A DNA stretch of 64,000 nt from Streptomyces sp. JH34. Its GTDB lineage: Bacteria; Actinomycetota; Actinomycetes; Streptomycetales; Streptomycetaceae. The notes beneath the pieces were generated by a model. The model was not told the DNA's origin and searched no databases. It saw only the letters and a program-made list of their open reading frames with translations. The position numbers and the translations under genes were made by a program. Within the stretch, counting starts at the first letter, position 1. Each line of letters begins with the position of its first letter. Below are positions 25,686-33,886 of the stretch, piece after piece. The stretch lies in contig NZ_JAJSOO010000001.1 in assembly GCF_029428875.1 (NCBI RefSeq), forward strand, positions 6,048,501 through 6,112,500. The letters run 5' to 3'.

Positions 25686-25713
25686 ATTCGGCGCGGATCG
25701 CCGGACGGATTGG
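25686..25713 (-). promoter_or_regulatory. SigK-like promoter of the molybdopterin oxidoreductase gene
   Basis: On the minus strand CCAATCC (25713-25707), a 15-bp spacer and CCGAAT (25691-25686) occur, with the GTG start seven bases downstream. The layout is identical to the promoters at 25748 and 32819. Confidence 0.75.
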
Positions 25714-25747
25714 TCGTTCACTCGATCGAAGGAAGTCCGATCATCGG

Positions 25748-25775
25748 CCAATCCGCGGAGCCCGCTGTCTCGAAT
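25748..25775 (+). promoter_or_regulatory. SigK-like promoter of the lipid-modification operon
   Basis: CCAATCC (25748-25754), 15 bp, TCGAAT (25770-25775), placed 62 bp before the ATG of the FAD oxidoreductase gene. It diverges from the promoter at 25686-25713. Confidence 0.75.
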
Positions 25776-25837
25776 GACCTCTGAGGGGCACTGGGGATCG
25801 GCCCCGGCCAGACATGCACGACCGGAGAGGAAGCCGA

Positions 25838-27109
25838 ATGACAGGGGAGCGGCGGCGCACAGCCGTAGTGGGCAGCGGGGTGGCGGGACTCACCGCCGCG
25901 CACGTCCTCGGGAAGGCGCACGACGTGACGCTCGTCGAGGCCGACGAGCGCGCCGGAGGGCACGCGCACACCCACGACCTGACCTCCTCGGACGGCCGGA
26001 CACACCGCGTCGACTCGGGGTTCATCGTGCACAACCGGCGCACCTATCCGCACCTGCTCCGGCTCTTCGGCGAACTCGGCGTGGCCACGCAGGAATCCGA
26101 GATGAGCATGTCCGTGCGCTGCGAGGGGTGCGGACTCGAGTACGCGGGCGCCCGGGGCGCCGCCGGGCTGTTCGCCCGGCCCGCGTCCCTGGTCCGCGGT
26201 CCGTACCTCCGGATGCTGACCGAGGTGCCGCGGTTCCACCGGGCGGCCCGGGCGCTGCTCGCCATGCCGGAGGGCACCGGGGTCATGACCCTGGGGGAGT
26301 TCGCGGAGCGCGGGCGGTTCTCGCCCTACTTCCGCGCGCACTTCCTCACCCCGATGGTCTCCGCCGTCTGGTCCTGCGACCCGGTGACCGCGCTGCGCTA
26401 CCCCGCCCGGTACCTCTTCCGCTTCCTGCAGCACCACGGGATGCTCACGATCGGCGACTCACCGGTCTGGCGGACCGTCACCGGCGGGTCGCGCGAGTAC
26501 GTCGACCGCATCGTCAAGCAGGTGCACTCCGTACGGACGTCCACACCGGTGAGGACCGTCCGCAGGCACAGCGACGGCGTGGAGGTCGTCACCGAGGACG
26601 GCGCCACCGAGGAGTACGACGCGGTGGTCCTCGCCACCCACCCCGACCAGGCGCTCCGCCTGCTCGCCGACCCGACCGACGAGGAGAAGCGGACCCTCGG
26701 GGCGTTCCGCTACTCCCACAACCCCACGCTGCTGCACACCGACACCACGCTGCTGCCGCGCAGCCGCGGTGCCGCCGCCTCGTGGAACTACCTGATGCCG
26801 TCCTGCGCCGCCGACGCCGACCGGGTCACCGTCAGCTACGACATGAACCGCCTCCAGCGGCTGGACGCGCCCGAGCGGTTCGTCGTCACGCTGAACGGCG
26901 CCGACCGGGTCGACCCGGACCTCGTACGGGCCCGGATGGTGTACGAACACCCCGTCTTCACCCCGGAGTCGGTCGCCGCCCAGGCCCGGCTGCCCGCGCT
27001 CTCGGGACCGGTCACCGCCTTCGCGGGGGCCTACCACGGCTGGGGCTTCCACGAGGACGGCTGCCGTTCGGGGGCCGAGGCGGCCGCGGCCCTCGGGGTG
27101 GCCTGGTGA
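25838..27109 (+). CDS. FAD-dependent oxidoreductase (flavin amine-oxidase/desaturase-like)
   Basis: 423 residues from ATG at 25838, with GAGAGGAAG upstream. The N-terminus has the dinucleotide-binding VVGSGVAGLTAA loop and a second conserved EADERAGGHAHT; the C-terminus has FAGAYHGWGFHEDG, the FAD-contact signature of this subgroup. It is the counterpart of M. tuberculosis Rv0449c and of the Rhodobacter protein proposed to oxidise a methylated fatty acid to a furan. It is first gene of five that overlap by four bases each. Substrate is inferred to be a lipid acyl chain because the co-transcribed genes are acyl methyltransferases. Confidence 0.85.
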   Translation: MTGERRRTAVVGSGVAGLTAAHVLGKAHDVTLVEADERAGGHAHTHDLTSSDGRTHRVDSGFIVHNRRTYPHLLRLFGELGVATQESEMSMSVRCEGCGLEYAGARGAAGLFARPASLVRGPYLRMLTEVPRFHRAARALLAMPEGTGVMTLGEFAERGRFSPYFRAHFLTPMVSAVWSCDPVTALRYPARYLFRFLQHHGMLTIGDSPVWRTVTGGSREYVDRIVKQVHSVRTSTPVRTVRRHSDGVEVVTEDGATEEYDAVVLATHPDQALRLLADPTDEEKRTLGAFRYSHNPTLLHTDTTLLPRSRGAAASWNYLMPSCAADADRVTVSYDMNRLQRLDAPERFVVTLNGADRVDPDLVRARMVYEHPVFTPESVAAQARLPALSGPVTAFAGAYHGWGFHEDGCRSGAEAAAALGVAW

Positions 27110-27831
27110 ACAGCTCCCTCTACCCGTGCACCATCACGCATGTGCGGACCGCGCCCCGCCGGTACGCCCTGCGGCACCGCACCTATCTGTGGCTCATCGA
27201 CCCGGACCGCCCGCCCGAACTGCCCACCCTCCTGCGTCCGCTGGCCCGCTTCGACGCCCGTGACCACTTCGGCGGCACGGCGCCCACCGTCCGGGCCGGA
27301 CTCGAACGGTTCCTGCGCACCCGGGGCGTCGATCTCGCCGACGGCACCGTCACCATGCTCACCCAGGCCCGGGTTCTCGGCCACGTCTTCAATCCGCTGA
27401 CCGTCTACTGGTGCCACCGCCCCGACGGCAGCCCGCTCTGCGTGGTCGCCGAGGTGCACAACACCTACGGGGAGCGCCACTGCTACCTGCTGCGTCCGGA
27501 CGCAGCGGGCCGTGCGGAGACCGGCAAGGACTTCTACGTGTCGCCGTTCTTCCCGGTGGACGGCGCCTACCGCATGCGGCTGCCCGAACCGGACGGGCGG
27601 CTGAGCCTGACGGTCCATCTGGAACGTGAGGACGCGCGCCCGTTCACGGCGACCGTGCGGGGCACCCGGCGTCCCGGCACGCCCGCCCAACTGCTGAGGC
27701 TGTTCCTCCGTCACCCCTTCTCCACCGCGGTCGTGTCCGCCGCCATCCGGCTGCACGGCATCCGTCTGTTCCTGCGTCGGCTGCCCGTCCAGCCCCGCCC
27801 CCGCCACCACACCCAGGAAGGCATGCAGTGA
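27106..27831 (+). CDS. DUF1365 family protein
   Basis: 241 residues from GTG at 27106, whose last two bases start the TGA of the previous gene. Conserved family features are the N-terminal YPCTITHVRTAPRRYALRHR-type opening, LGHVFNPLTVYWCH, and KDFYVSPFFPVDGAY. No biochemical activity is established. The gene is nearly always found beside the FAD oxidoreductase and a cyclopropane-fatty-acid-synthase gene, both in mycobacteria (Rv0448c) and in the alphaproteobacterial singlet-oxygen regulon. That association supports a step in fatty-acyl modification. Confidence 0.85.
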   Translation: MNSSLYPCTITHVRTAPRRYALRHRTYLWLIDPDRPPELPTLLRPLARFDARDHFGGTAPTVRAGLERFLRTRGVDLADGTVTMLTQARVLGHVFNPLTVYWCHRPDGSPLCVVAEVHNTYGERHCYLLRPDAAGRAETGKDFYVSPFFPVDGAYRMRLPEPDGRLSLTVHLEREDARPFTATVRGTRRPGTPAQLLRLFLRHPFSTAVVSAAIRLHGIRLFLRRLPVQPRPRHHTQEGMQ

Positions 27832-29153
27832 AGGTGCCCCCCTCTCCCACCCCGTCCGCCTCGCCGGTCGCGCCCGTACGCAGCGGCACGATCCCGGCCC
27901 AGACGCGGGCCGCCACGGTCCCCCCGGCCGGGGTCGACCGCGTCCGCTGGCCCGATGTCGCCGCCCAGCCACGGGCCTCCGCGATCAGGACGGCCGTGGC
28001 CGAACGGCTCGTACGGCACGCGCTGTCCAGGCTTCCGCTGCGTGCCCGCCTCGCCGGCCGCGACAGCATCGGGCTGGGCGGCCCGCTCATGGAGATCCGC
28101 CGGCCCGACGCGTTCTTCCGGCGCATCGGCGCGGGAGGACTCGTCGGCTTCGGCGAGTCGTACATGGCCGGCGAGTGGGACTCACCCGACCTCGTCGGAG
28201 TGCTGAGCGTCCTCGCGGGGAACGCGGCGGACCTCGTCCCCGCACCGCTGCAGAAGCTGCGTGGTCTGTGGGCCCTGCGGCAGCCCGCCTCGCAGGCCAA
28301 CACCCCCGAGGGCTCACGTGACAACATCAGCCACCACTACGACCTGTCGAACGACCTCTTCGCCCTGTTCCTCGACGACACGCTGACCTACTCGTCGGCT
28401 GTCTTCCGCGGTTTCCCGGCGGAGTACGCCCTGCTGCCCGCCGCCCAGCACCGCAAGATCGACCTGCTGCTGGACCTGGCCGGCGTGGGCCCCGGCACCG
28501 AACTGCTGGAGATCGGCACCGGCTGGGGCGAACTCGCGCTGCGCGCCGCCGCGCGGGGAGCCCGCGTCACCACCCTCACGCTCTCCCGTGAACAGCAGGA
28601 GCTGGCCAGGGGACGGATCCGCGAGGCCGGCCACGAGGACCGGGTCGACGTGCGGCTCTGCGACTACCGGGACGTCACCGGGGAGTACGACGCGATCGTC
28701 AGCGTCGAGATGATCGAGGCCGTCGGCGAGGAGTTCTGGCCGGTGTACTTCCGGACCCTGGAGCGCTGCCTCGCCCCCGGCGGCCGCATCGCACTCCAGG
28801 CCATCACCATGCCGGACGACCGGATGCTCGCCAGCCGCAGCACCTACACCTGGATCCAGAAGTACATCTTCCCGGGCGGGCTGCTGCCCTCCACCGAGGC
28901 CGTCGAACGCGTCACCACCGCCCACACCGGACTGCGGACGAGGCAGCGCAGCACCTTCGGCACGCACTACGCCGAGACCCTGAGGCTGTGGCGGGAACGG
29001 TTCGAGGAGCGGGCCGCCCAGGTCGACGCGCTCGGCTTCGACGCGACCTTCCGCCGGATGTGGACCTTCTACCTGGCTTACTCCGAGGCCGGATTCCGGT
29101 CCGGCTACCTCGATGTGCAGCAGCTTCTCCTGACTCGTGAGGACACCGCGTGA
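27828..29153 (+). CDS. Cyclopropane-fatty-acid-synthase-like methyltransferase (first copy)
   Basis: 441 residues from GTG at 27828, overlapping the previous stop. The acyl-binding N-terminal half precedes NISHHYDLSNDLF (about residues 162-174) and the SAM-dependent methyltransferase core. The core has LLEIGTGWGELALRAA (about 224-239), where the family more often has GCGWG, and SVEMIEAVGEEFW. This kind of enzyme transfers a methyl or methylene group from SAM to a double bond of a membrane phospholipid acyl chain. It is closest in layout to M. tuberculosis UfaA1. A second, divergent copy follows directly, so the two probably act in series or on different lipids. Confidence 0.88.
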   Translation: MKVPPSPTPSASPVAPVRSGTIPAQTRAATVPPAGVDRVRWPDVAAQPRASAIRTAVAERLVRHALSRLPLRARLAGRDSIGLGGPLMEIRRPDAFFRRIGAGGLVGFGESYMAGEWDSPDLVGVLSVLAGNAADLVPAPLQKLRGLWALRQPASQANTPEGSRDNISHHYDLSNDLFALFLDDTLTYSSAVFRGFPAEYALLPAAQHRKIDLLLDLAGVGPGTELLEIGTGWGELALRAAARGARVTTLTLSREQQELARGRIREAGHEDRVDVRLCDYRDVTGEYDAIVSVEMIEAVGEEFWPVYFRTLERCLAPGGRIALQAITMPDDRMLASRSTYTWIQKYIFPGGLLPSTEAVERVTTAHTGLRTRQRSTFGTHYAETLRLWRERFEERAAQVDALGFDATFRRMWTFYLAYSEAGFRSGYLDVQQLLLTREDTA

Positions 29154-30541
29154 ACACCTTCACCGACACCCCGGGAACCGGAGCGGCGCAGCGGATCGCA
29201 CCGGTCATCGAGCAGTTCCTCGGCGGACCGCCGCCGGTCAGGATCAGGATGTGGGACGGCAGCGAGACCGGGCCCGAGAACGCGCCCACGGTGCACGTGC
29301 GGTCCCGCCGCGCGCTGCGGCGCCTCCTGTGGCAGCCGGGCGAACTCGGCCTCGCCGAGGCCTACATCAGCGGTGACATCGACATCGCCGACGACCTCGC
29401 GGAGGGGCTGCGCGCCATGCGCCGCGCGTCACGGGAGCAGGGCCTCGACCTGCCCCGTCCCGGCCTCGCCGACCGCCTCAGGGCGGCCGGCACCGCTCTG
29501 CGGCTCGGTGCGGTCGGCCCGCGCCCGCCGGTGCCCGCAGCCCGGGCCGGGCTCAGCGGGACACTGCACAGCAAGGCCCGCGACCGGGCGGCCATCAGCC
29601 ATCACTACGACCTTTCGAACGCCTTCTACTCCTTGCTGCTCGACGAGACCATGGCCTACTCGTGCGGTTACTGGACCGGCACCGGCCCGGACTACGGACC
29701 GGCCGACGCCCAGCGCGACAAGCTGGAGCTGATCTGCCGCAAGCTCGGACTGCGCCCCGGCACCCGCCTCCTCGACATCGGCTGCGGCTGGGGATCCCTG
29801 ACGCTCCACGCGGCGGGCAGGCACGGGGTCCGGGTCACGGCGGTCACCCTGGCAAGGGAGCAGGCGGCGTACGTACGCGGACAGGTCGCGGAGCGCGGCC
29901 TGGAGGACCTCGTCGAGGTGCACTGCTGCGACTACCGCGACGTCGCGGGCCTGCCGGATTTCCGTGGCGGGTACGACGCGGTGTCCACCGTCGAGATGGG
30001 GGAGCACGTCGGGGACGCCGAGTACCCGGCGTTCACCGCGCTGCTGCACTCGGTGCTCCGGCCGCAGGGCCGCGCCCTGGTCCAGCAGATGTCCCGGGGT
30101 ACCACCGCCCCCGGTGGAGGCGCCTTCATCGAGTCGTACATCGCCCCGGACATGCACATGCGACCGCTCGGTGAGACGGTCGGACTCCTCGAAGGGGCGG
30201 GGCTGGAGGTCCGTGACGTGGAATCGATGCGTGAGCACTACGTGCTGACCGTCGAGGCCTGGCACCGGACGCTGGAGGAACGCTGGCCCGAGTTCACCGC
30301 CCTCGTCGGCGAGGAGACAGCCCGGGTGTGGCGCCTCTACCTGGTGGGCGGTGCCCTCGCCTTCGAGGAGCGGCGCATGGGCGTGGACCAGATCCTCTCG
30401 GTCCGGCCCGACGCGGAGGGATCGGCCGGCATGCCTCCCACCCGTCACGGCTGGTACGAGGGGCTCGGAACGGCGGCCGGACACGGCCACGCCGAGGACG
30501 GGCCGGTCGTCGCGGGGCCGCGTGCCGGGGCCGGCCGGTGA
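29150..30541 (+). CDS. Cyclopropane-fatty-acid-synthase-like methyltransferase (second copy)
   Basis: 463 residues from GTG at 29150, again a four-base overlap. It has ISHHYDLSNAFYSLLLDE (about 147-164), the canonical SAM loop LLDIGCGWGSLTLHAA, and STVEMGEHVG with the catalytic-region Glu. The C-terminus diverges from the first copy (ALAFEERRMGVDQ instead of AGFRSGYLDVQQ). Identity with the first copy is low outside the motifs, so this is an old duplication. A short Gly/His/Ala-rich tail extends past the domain. Substrate not known. Confidence 0.88.
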   Translation: MNTFTDTPGTGAAQRIAPVIEQFLGGPPPVRIRMWDGSETGPENAPTVHVRSRRALRRLLWQPGELGLAEAYISGDIDIADDLAEGLRAMRRASREQGLDLPRPGLADRLRAAGTALRLGAVGPRPPVPAARAGLSGTLHSKARDRAAISHHYDLSNAFYSLLLDETMAYSCGYWTGTGPDYGPADAQRDKLELICRKLGLRPGTRLLDIGCGWGSLTLHAAGRHGVRVTAVTLAREQAAYVRGQVAERGLEDLVEVHCCDYRDVAGLPDFRGGYDAVSTVEMGEHVGDAEYPAFTALLHSVLRPQGRALVQQMSRGTTAPGGGAFIESYIAPDMHMRPLGETVGLLEGAGLEVRDVESMREHYVLTVEAWHRTLEERWPEFTALVGEETARVWRLYLVGGALAFEERRMGVDQILSVRPDAEGSAGMPPTRHGWYEGLGTAAGHGHAEDGPVVAGPRAGAGR

Positions 30542-31353
30542 ACGGCTTCGCCTGGCAGGCGTTCGCCATGAATCTGGGGGCGGCGGCGGGCGCCGCCCTC
30601 GCCGTGATGCTCGTGACGTTCCTGATCGCGCTGCGCAAGCGGATGCACCGGATCGTCGACGTCGCGTGGGGCCTCGGCTTCGCGTCCGTCGCCCTCGTCT
30701 CGTACGCCGTGTCCGTGGGCGGTGACGGAGACCAGGCGCGCCGTCTCCTGGTGACCGTGCTGACCGTTGCCTGGGGTGTGCGGCTGGCCGTGCACATCGG
30801 CCGACGGGGCCGGGGCCACGGGGAGGATCCGCGTTACGAGGCCATGCTGGCCAAGGCGCCGGGCCACCCCGACCTGTACGCCCTGCGCAAGGTGTATCTG
30901 CTCCAGGGCGCACTGGTCTGGCTCATCTCCCTGCCGGTGCAGGCCGCGTACCACCTGCCGGGCCCCCTGGACGGGTGGGCCTGGTCCGGTGCGGCGCTGT
31001 GGGCCGTGGGGCTCGCCTTCGAGGCCGTGGGGGACGCGCAGCTGGCCCGCTTCAAGCGCGATCCGGCGAACAAGGGCCGGATCATGGACCGGGGGCTGTG
31101 GTCGTGGACGCGGCACCCCAACTACTTCGGTGACTTCTGCGTCTGGTGGGGGCTCTTCCTCATCGTCTGCGCCGACCCCGCGGTGGCGGCCACCACGCTC
31201 GTCTCGCCCGTCGTGATGAGCCTCCTGCTGACCAAGGGCAGCGGCAAGGCACTCCTGGAGCGGCACATGGAGGGGCGGCCGGGATACGCCGAGTACGTCG
31301 CCCGCACCAGCGGCTTCTTCCCCCTGCCGCCGGGTACGCCCCGGCGGGGCTGA
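30538..31353 (+). CDS. DUF1295 membrane protein (steroid-5-alpha-reductase-like)
   Basis: 271 residues from GTG at 30538, overlapping the previous stop by four bases. Six or seven membrane helices, with the C-terminal SRD5A/ICMT-like signature GLWSWTRHPNYFGDF (about residues 184-198) and HMEGRPGYAEYV. The family includes NADPH-dependent reductases of activated double bonds, which would fit reduction of a methylene intermediate, as in tuberculostearic acid synthesis. It corresponds in position to M. tuberculosis Rv0446c beside sigK. A strong bidirectional terminator separates it from convergent rskA. Confidence 0.87.
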   Translation: MNGFAWQAFAMNLGAAAGAALAVMLVTFLIALRKRMHRIVDVAWGLGFASVALVSYAVSVGGDGDQARRLLVTVLTVAWGVRLAVHIGRRGRGHGEDPRYEAMLAKAPGHPDLYALRKVYLLQGALVWLISLPVQAAYHLPGPLDGWAWSGAALWAVGLAFEAVGDAQLARFKRDPANKGRIMDRGLWSWTRHPNYFGDFCVWWGLFLIVCADPAVAATTLVSPVVMSLLLTKGSGKALLERHMEGRPGYAEYVARTSGFFPLPPGTPRRG

Positions 31354-31359
31354 ACAACA

Positions 31360-31400
31360 GCACGAGGGCGTGCCCCCCGCCGGGGGCACGCCCTTCGTGC
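31360..31400. terminator. Bidirectional terminator between lipid operon and rskA
   Basis: A 12-bp perfect GC stem (31366-31377 with 31382-31393), loop of four, is extended by a further 6 bp (31360-31365 with 31395-31400) after a one-base bulge. It lies between convergent stops at 31353 and 31415. Confidence 0.88.
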
Positions 31401-31414
31401 TCGGTGCGGACGGC

Positions 31415-32170
31415 TCAGGCGTCCCGGAAGTCCATCAGTGCCACGGGCGCCGAGGTCGGCTCGTCGGAACCGCCCGCCGGCTCGACCGTGATGCCCATGC
31501 CGGAGGCGCGGTCCACGGGCCCGTCCAGCAGGACGGCGTCGTCCGTCGCGGACGGGTTCATGAGCCCGGCCGAACGCATGGCACCGGCGTCGTCGAACCA
31601 CAGCTGGTAGACCTTGCCGCCCGGTGGCCGCGCCATGTCCGAGGCCAGGAACACCGCCCGGTTCACGCTCTGCGAGACCACGACGGTGCCCCGGGCACCG
31701 CCCCCGAGGTCCGCGGTGGTCGTCCGGGCGTCGGACGCGGTGAGCACCCGCGCCACCTGCTCGTTGTGCTGCTGGGCCCGGTCGGACTCCTGCCGGGCGT
31801 CCTGAGCGACCTGGTTCTGCCACACCGCGACCCCGCCGAACGCGGCAGCGGCGGCGACGCAGGCGGCCAGCGCGTACGTCGACCAGCGGCCGGCCCGCCC
31901 GGTGGCCGCTCCGGCGCGGGGGCTGCGGCCGTGAGGCGGCGGCTCCTGCCGTACGGTCGTGATCTCCCGCAGTACGCGGTCCCGGAGCGCGGGCGGCGGC
32001 GTGGCGGACACGGCGAGCCCGAGCCGGGCGGCGGTGGCGGACAGCTCCCGTACCTCCTGGGCGCACGCCTCGCAGGCGCCCAGATGGCGTTCGAAGGCGA
32101 TCCGCTCCTCCTCCGGCAGCGCGTGCAGGGCGTAGGCCCCGGTCAGTGTGTGCAGTTCGGCCGTGCTCAT
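31415..32170 (-). CDS. rskA: Anti-sigma-K factor RskA-like membrane protein
   Basis: 251 residues from ATG at 32170, overlapping the sigK TGA by four bases. The cytoplasmic N-terminus (about 1-70) has HTLTGAYALHAL and an ACEACAQEV segment of the anti-sigma domain, including His and two Cys. One membrane helix lies at about residues 101-120. The outer domain ends with KVYQLWFDDAG and GITVEPAGGSDEPTSAPV, the RskA C-terminal signature. It should hold SigK at the membrane until regulated proteolysis or a redox change frees it. Coupled translation with sigK fixes the ratio. Confidence 0.92.
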   Translation of the reverse strand: MSTAELHTLTGAYALHALPEEERIAFERHLGACEACAQEVRELSATAARLGLAVSATPPPALRDRVLREITTVRQEPPPHGRSPRAGAATGRAGRWSTYALAACVAAAAAFGGVAVWQNQVAQDARQESDRAQQHNEQVARVLTASDARTTTADLGGGARGTVVVSQSVNRAVFLASDMARPPGGKVYQLWFDDAGAMRSAGLMNPSATDDAVLLDGPVDRASGMGITVEPAGGSDEPTSAPVALMDFRDA

Positions 32171-32751
32171 GCGCTCACCCCCAGGCAGTCGCGCAGCCGG
32201 ATGAGCCCGTCGCGCAGCCGTGTCTTGATGGTTCCCAGTGGTACGGACAACAGTTCGCCGACCTCGCGATACGTCAGCCCGCGGTAGTACGCCAGCGTCA
32301 CCGACTCCCGTTGGAGCTCGGAGAGGGTCCGCAGACAGCGCCGGACCTGTTCCCGCTCCAGCCGGGTCTCGACCTGCTCGGAGACCTCGTCGAATTCCGG
32401 GGTGCGGTCGAGCAGCGCGGCCTTGTGCTCCCGCGCCGCGGTCGCCTCGGCCGACCGGACCCGGTCGACCGCGCGGTGGTGGGCGAGCGTCAGCACCCAG
32501 TTCATGGCGCTGCCGCGCGAGGGCTGGTAGCGGGGGGCCGTGCGCCACACCTCCACCAGGACCTCCTGGGCCACCTCCTCGGACTGCGCCGGGTCCCGGA
32601 GCACGCTCCGGACCAGGCCGAGGACCGGCCCGCTGACCTGGTCGTACACCTGGGTGAAGGCGCCCTGGTCGCCACGGGCCACCTGGACGAGCAACTCCTG
32701 CAGGCCAGGACCCGGTGAGGGGGCCCCACTGATGTGTACGGCTTCTTTCAC
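32167..32751 (-). CDS. sigK: ECF RNA polymerase sigma factor SigK-like
   Basis: 194 residues from GTG at 32751 with GGGAGGAAC upstream. Region 2 includes DPAQSEEVAQEVLVEVW and NWVLTLAHHRAVDR; region 4 includes TYREVGELLSVPLGTIKTRL, the helix-turn-helix that reads the -35. Cys139 and Cys189 are 50 residues apart, the same spacing as the Cys133-Cys183 pair reported to form a redox-sensitive disulfide in M. tuberculosis SigK. rskA overlaps the stop. A promoter of the type proposed for this regulon lies 41 bp upstream, so the gene should drive its own expression. Confidence 0.93.
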   Translation of the reverse strand: MKEAVHISGAPSPGPGLQELLVQVARGDQGAFTQVYDQVSGPVLGLVRSVLRDPAQSEEVAQEVLVEVWRTAPRYQPSRGSAMNWVLTLAHHRAVDRVRSAEATAAREHKAALLDRTPEFDEVSEQVETRLEREQVRRCLRTLSELQRESVTLAYYRGLTYREVGELLSVPLGTIKTRLRDGLIRLRDCLGVSA

Positions 32752-32791
32752 GCGGACGTTCCTCCCGGAGCACGCATCGGTTTCCTTGGTG

Positions 32792-32819
32792 GTTCGGAGC
32801 CGACGCTCCTCCGGATTGG
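32792..32819 (-). promoter_or_regulatory. SigK-like autoregulatory promoter of sigK-rskA
   Basis: On the minus strand CCAATCC (32819-32813), 15 bp, CCGAAC (32797-32792), with the GTG start 40 bases past the -10. It has the same -35, the same spacing and a one-base -10 variant of the promoters in 25686-25775. Confidence 0.72.
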
Positions 32820-32952
32820 TCGAACAGACTACGGATTCGCGGACCCGGCCGCATCCTCGTGCGAGGGCCCGGCGGATGTGGACGCCTCCGCCCGTGCCTA
32901 CGAGGACGGACGGCGCGGGAAGGGGCCGCCGGGGAGTGACGGGGAGACACGG

Positions 32953-32984
32953 AACCCGGCCGGCGTCGGGACGCCGGCCGGGTT
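32953..32984. terminator. Terminator after the siderophore-interacting-protein gene
   Basis: A perfect 14-bp stem (32953-32966 with 32971-32984) has a 4-nt loop, with AA/TT at its base. It lies 20 nt past the leftward stop at 33004, upstream of the sigK promoter. Confidence 0.85.
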
Positions 32985-33003
32985 CGATGGTGGGGAAAGG
33001 GGC

Positions 33004-33846
33004 CTAGGCGGCGGCCTCCTGCTCGCGCTCCACCTGCTCGTTCCACTCGCGCTTGACCGCGCGCCACGCGTCGTCGTTCTTGCCGAGGCGCCAGTAACCC
33101 GAGATCGACAGCTGCCGGAGCGGGACGCCGCGCTCCAGGCGGAGGTGGCGCCGGATCTCCTTCACGAAGCCCGCCTCGCCGTGCACGAAGGCCTGCACGT
33201 CGCCCTCCGGGAACTCCAGGCCGCTCACCGCCGCCACGAGAGCCTCGCCGACCGGCCGGTCGCCGCGGTGCAGCCAGGTCACCGATACGCCGTCGGACGC
33301 CACCAGCTTCTGCTCCTCCGAGGCGTCCGCCACCTCGACGAACGCGTGCACCAGCGCACCCTGTGGCATCTGCTCCAGCGCCGCCGCGATCGCGGGCAGG
33401 GCGCTCTCGTCCCCCACCAGCAGGTGCCAGCCGGCCGAGGAGTCCGGGACGTAACCGCCGCCGGGTCCCAGGAAGGTCACCTGGTCGCCGGGCCGCGCCC
33501 GCGCGGCCCAGGGGCCCGCAAGGCCCTCGTCGCCGTGCACCACGAAGTCGATGGCCAGCTCGCGGGTGGCGGGGTCCCAGGAGCGGACGGTGTACGTCCG
33601 TGTGGTGGGCCACAGCTCCCGCGGGTACTCCTCGCGGATCGCCGCCATGTCGAAGGGGTGGCTGTAGTCGGCGCCCGCCGGGGCGAAGCACAGCTTGACG
33701 TAATGGTCGGTGAAGCCCTCGAGCGCGAAGCCCGCCAGGCCGTCGCCACCGAGGACCACGCGCACCATGTGCGGGGTGATCTGCTCGGTGCGCAGAACCC
33801 GCGCCCCCCGCGCCTTCGGTGTCCTGCGTTGCGGCTGCTCTGCCAC
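33004..33846 (-). CDS. Siderophore-interacting protein (FAD-dependent ferric-siderophore reductase)
   Basis: 280 residues from GTG at 33846, behind AGGGAGGACC. The FAD-binding beta-barrel carries RTYTVRSWDP, the family's flavin signature. The NAD(P)H-binding SIP domain has LLVGDESALPAIAA and ends with SGYWRLGKNDDAW. The protein reduces Fe(III) in imported siderophores so that iron is released in the cytoplasm. A perfect iron-box core lies 41 bp upstream of the start, so repression by DmdR/IdeR when iron is plentiful is expected. No siderophore transporter lies nearby. Confidence 0.93.
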   Translation of the reverse strand: MAEQPQRRTPKARGARVLRTEQITPHMVRVVLGGDGLAGFALEGFTDHYVKLCFAPAGADYSHPFDMAAIREEYPRELWPTTRTYTVRSWDPATRELAIDFVVHGDEGLAGPWAARARPGDQVTFLGPGGGYVPDSSAGWHLLVGDESALPAIAAALEQMPQGALVHAFVEVADASEEQKLVASDGVSVTWLHRGDRPVGEALVAAVSGLEFPEGDVQAFVHGEAGFVKEIRRHLRLERGVPLRQLSISGYWRLGKNDDAWRAVKREWNEQVEREQEAAA

Positions 33847-33886
33847 GAGGTCCTCCCTGCTCTGGGCACATGCGACGTCCTGCGCA

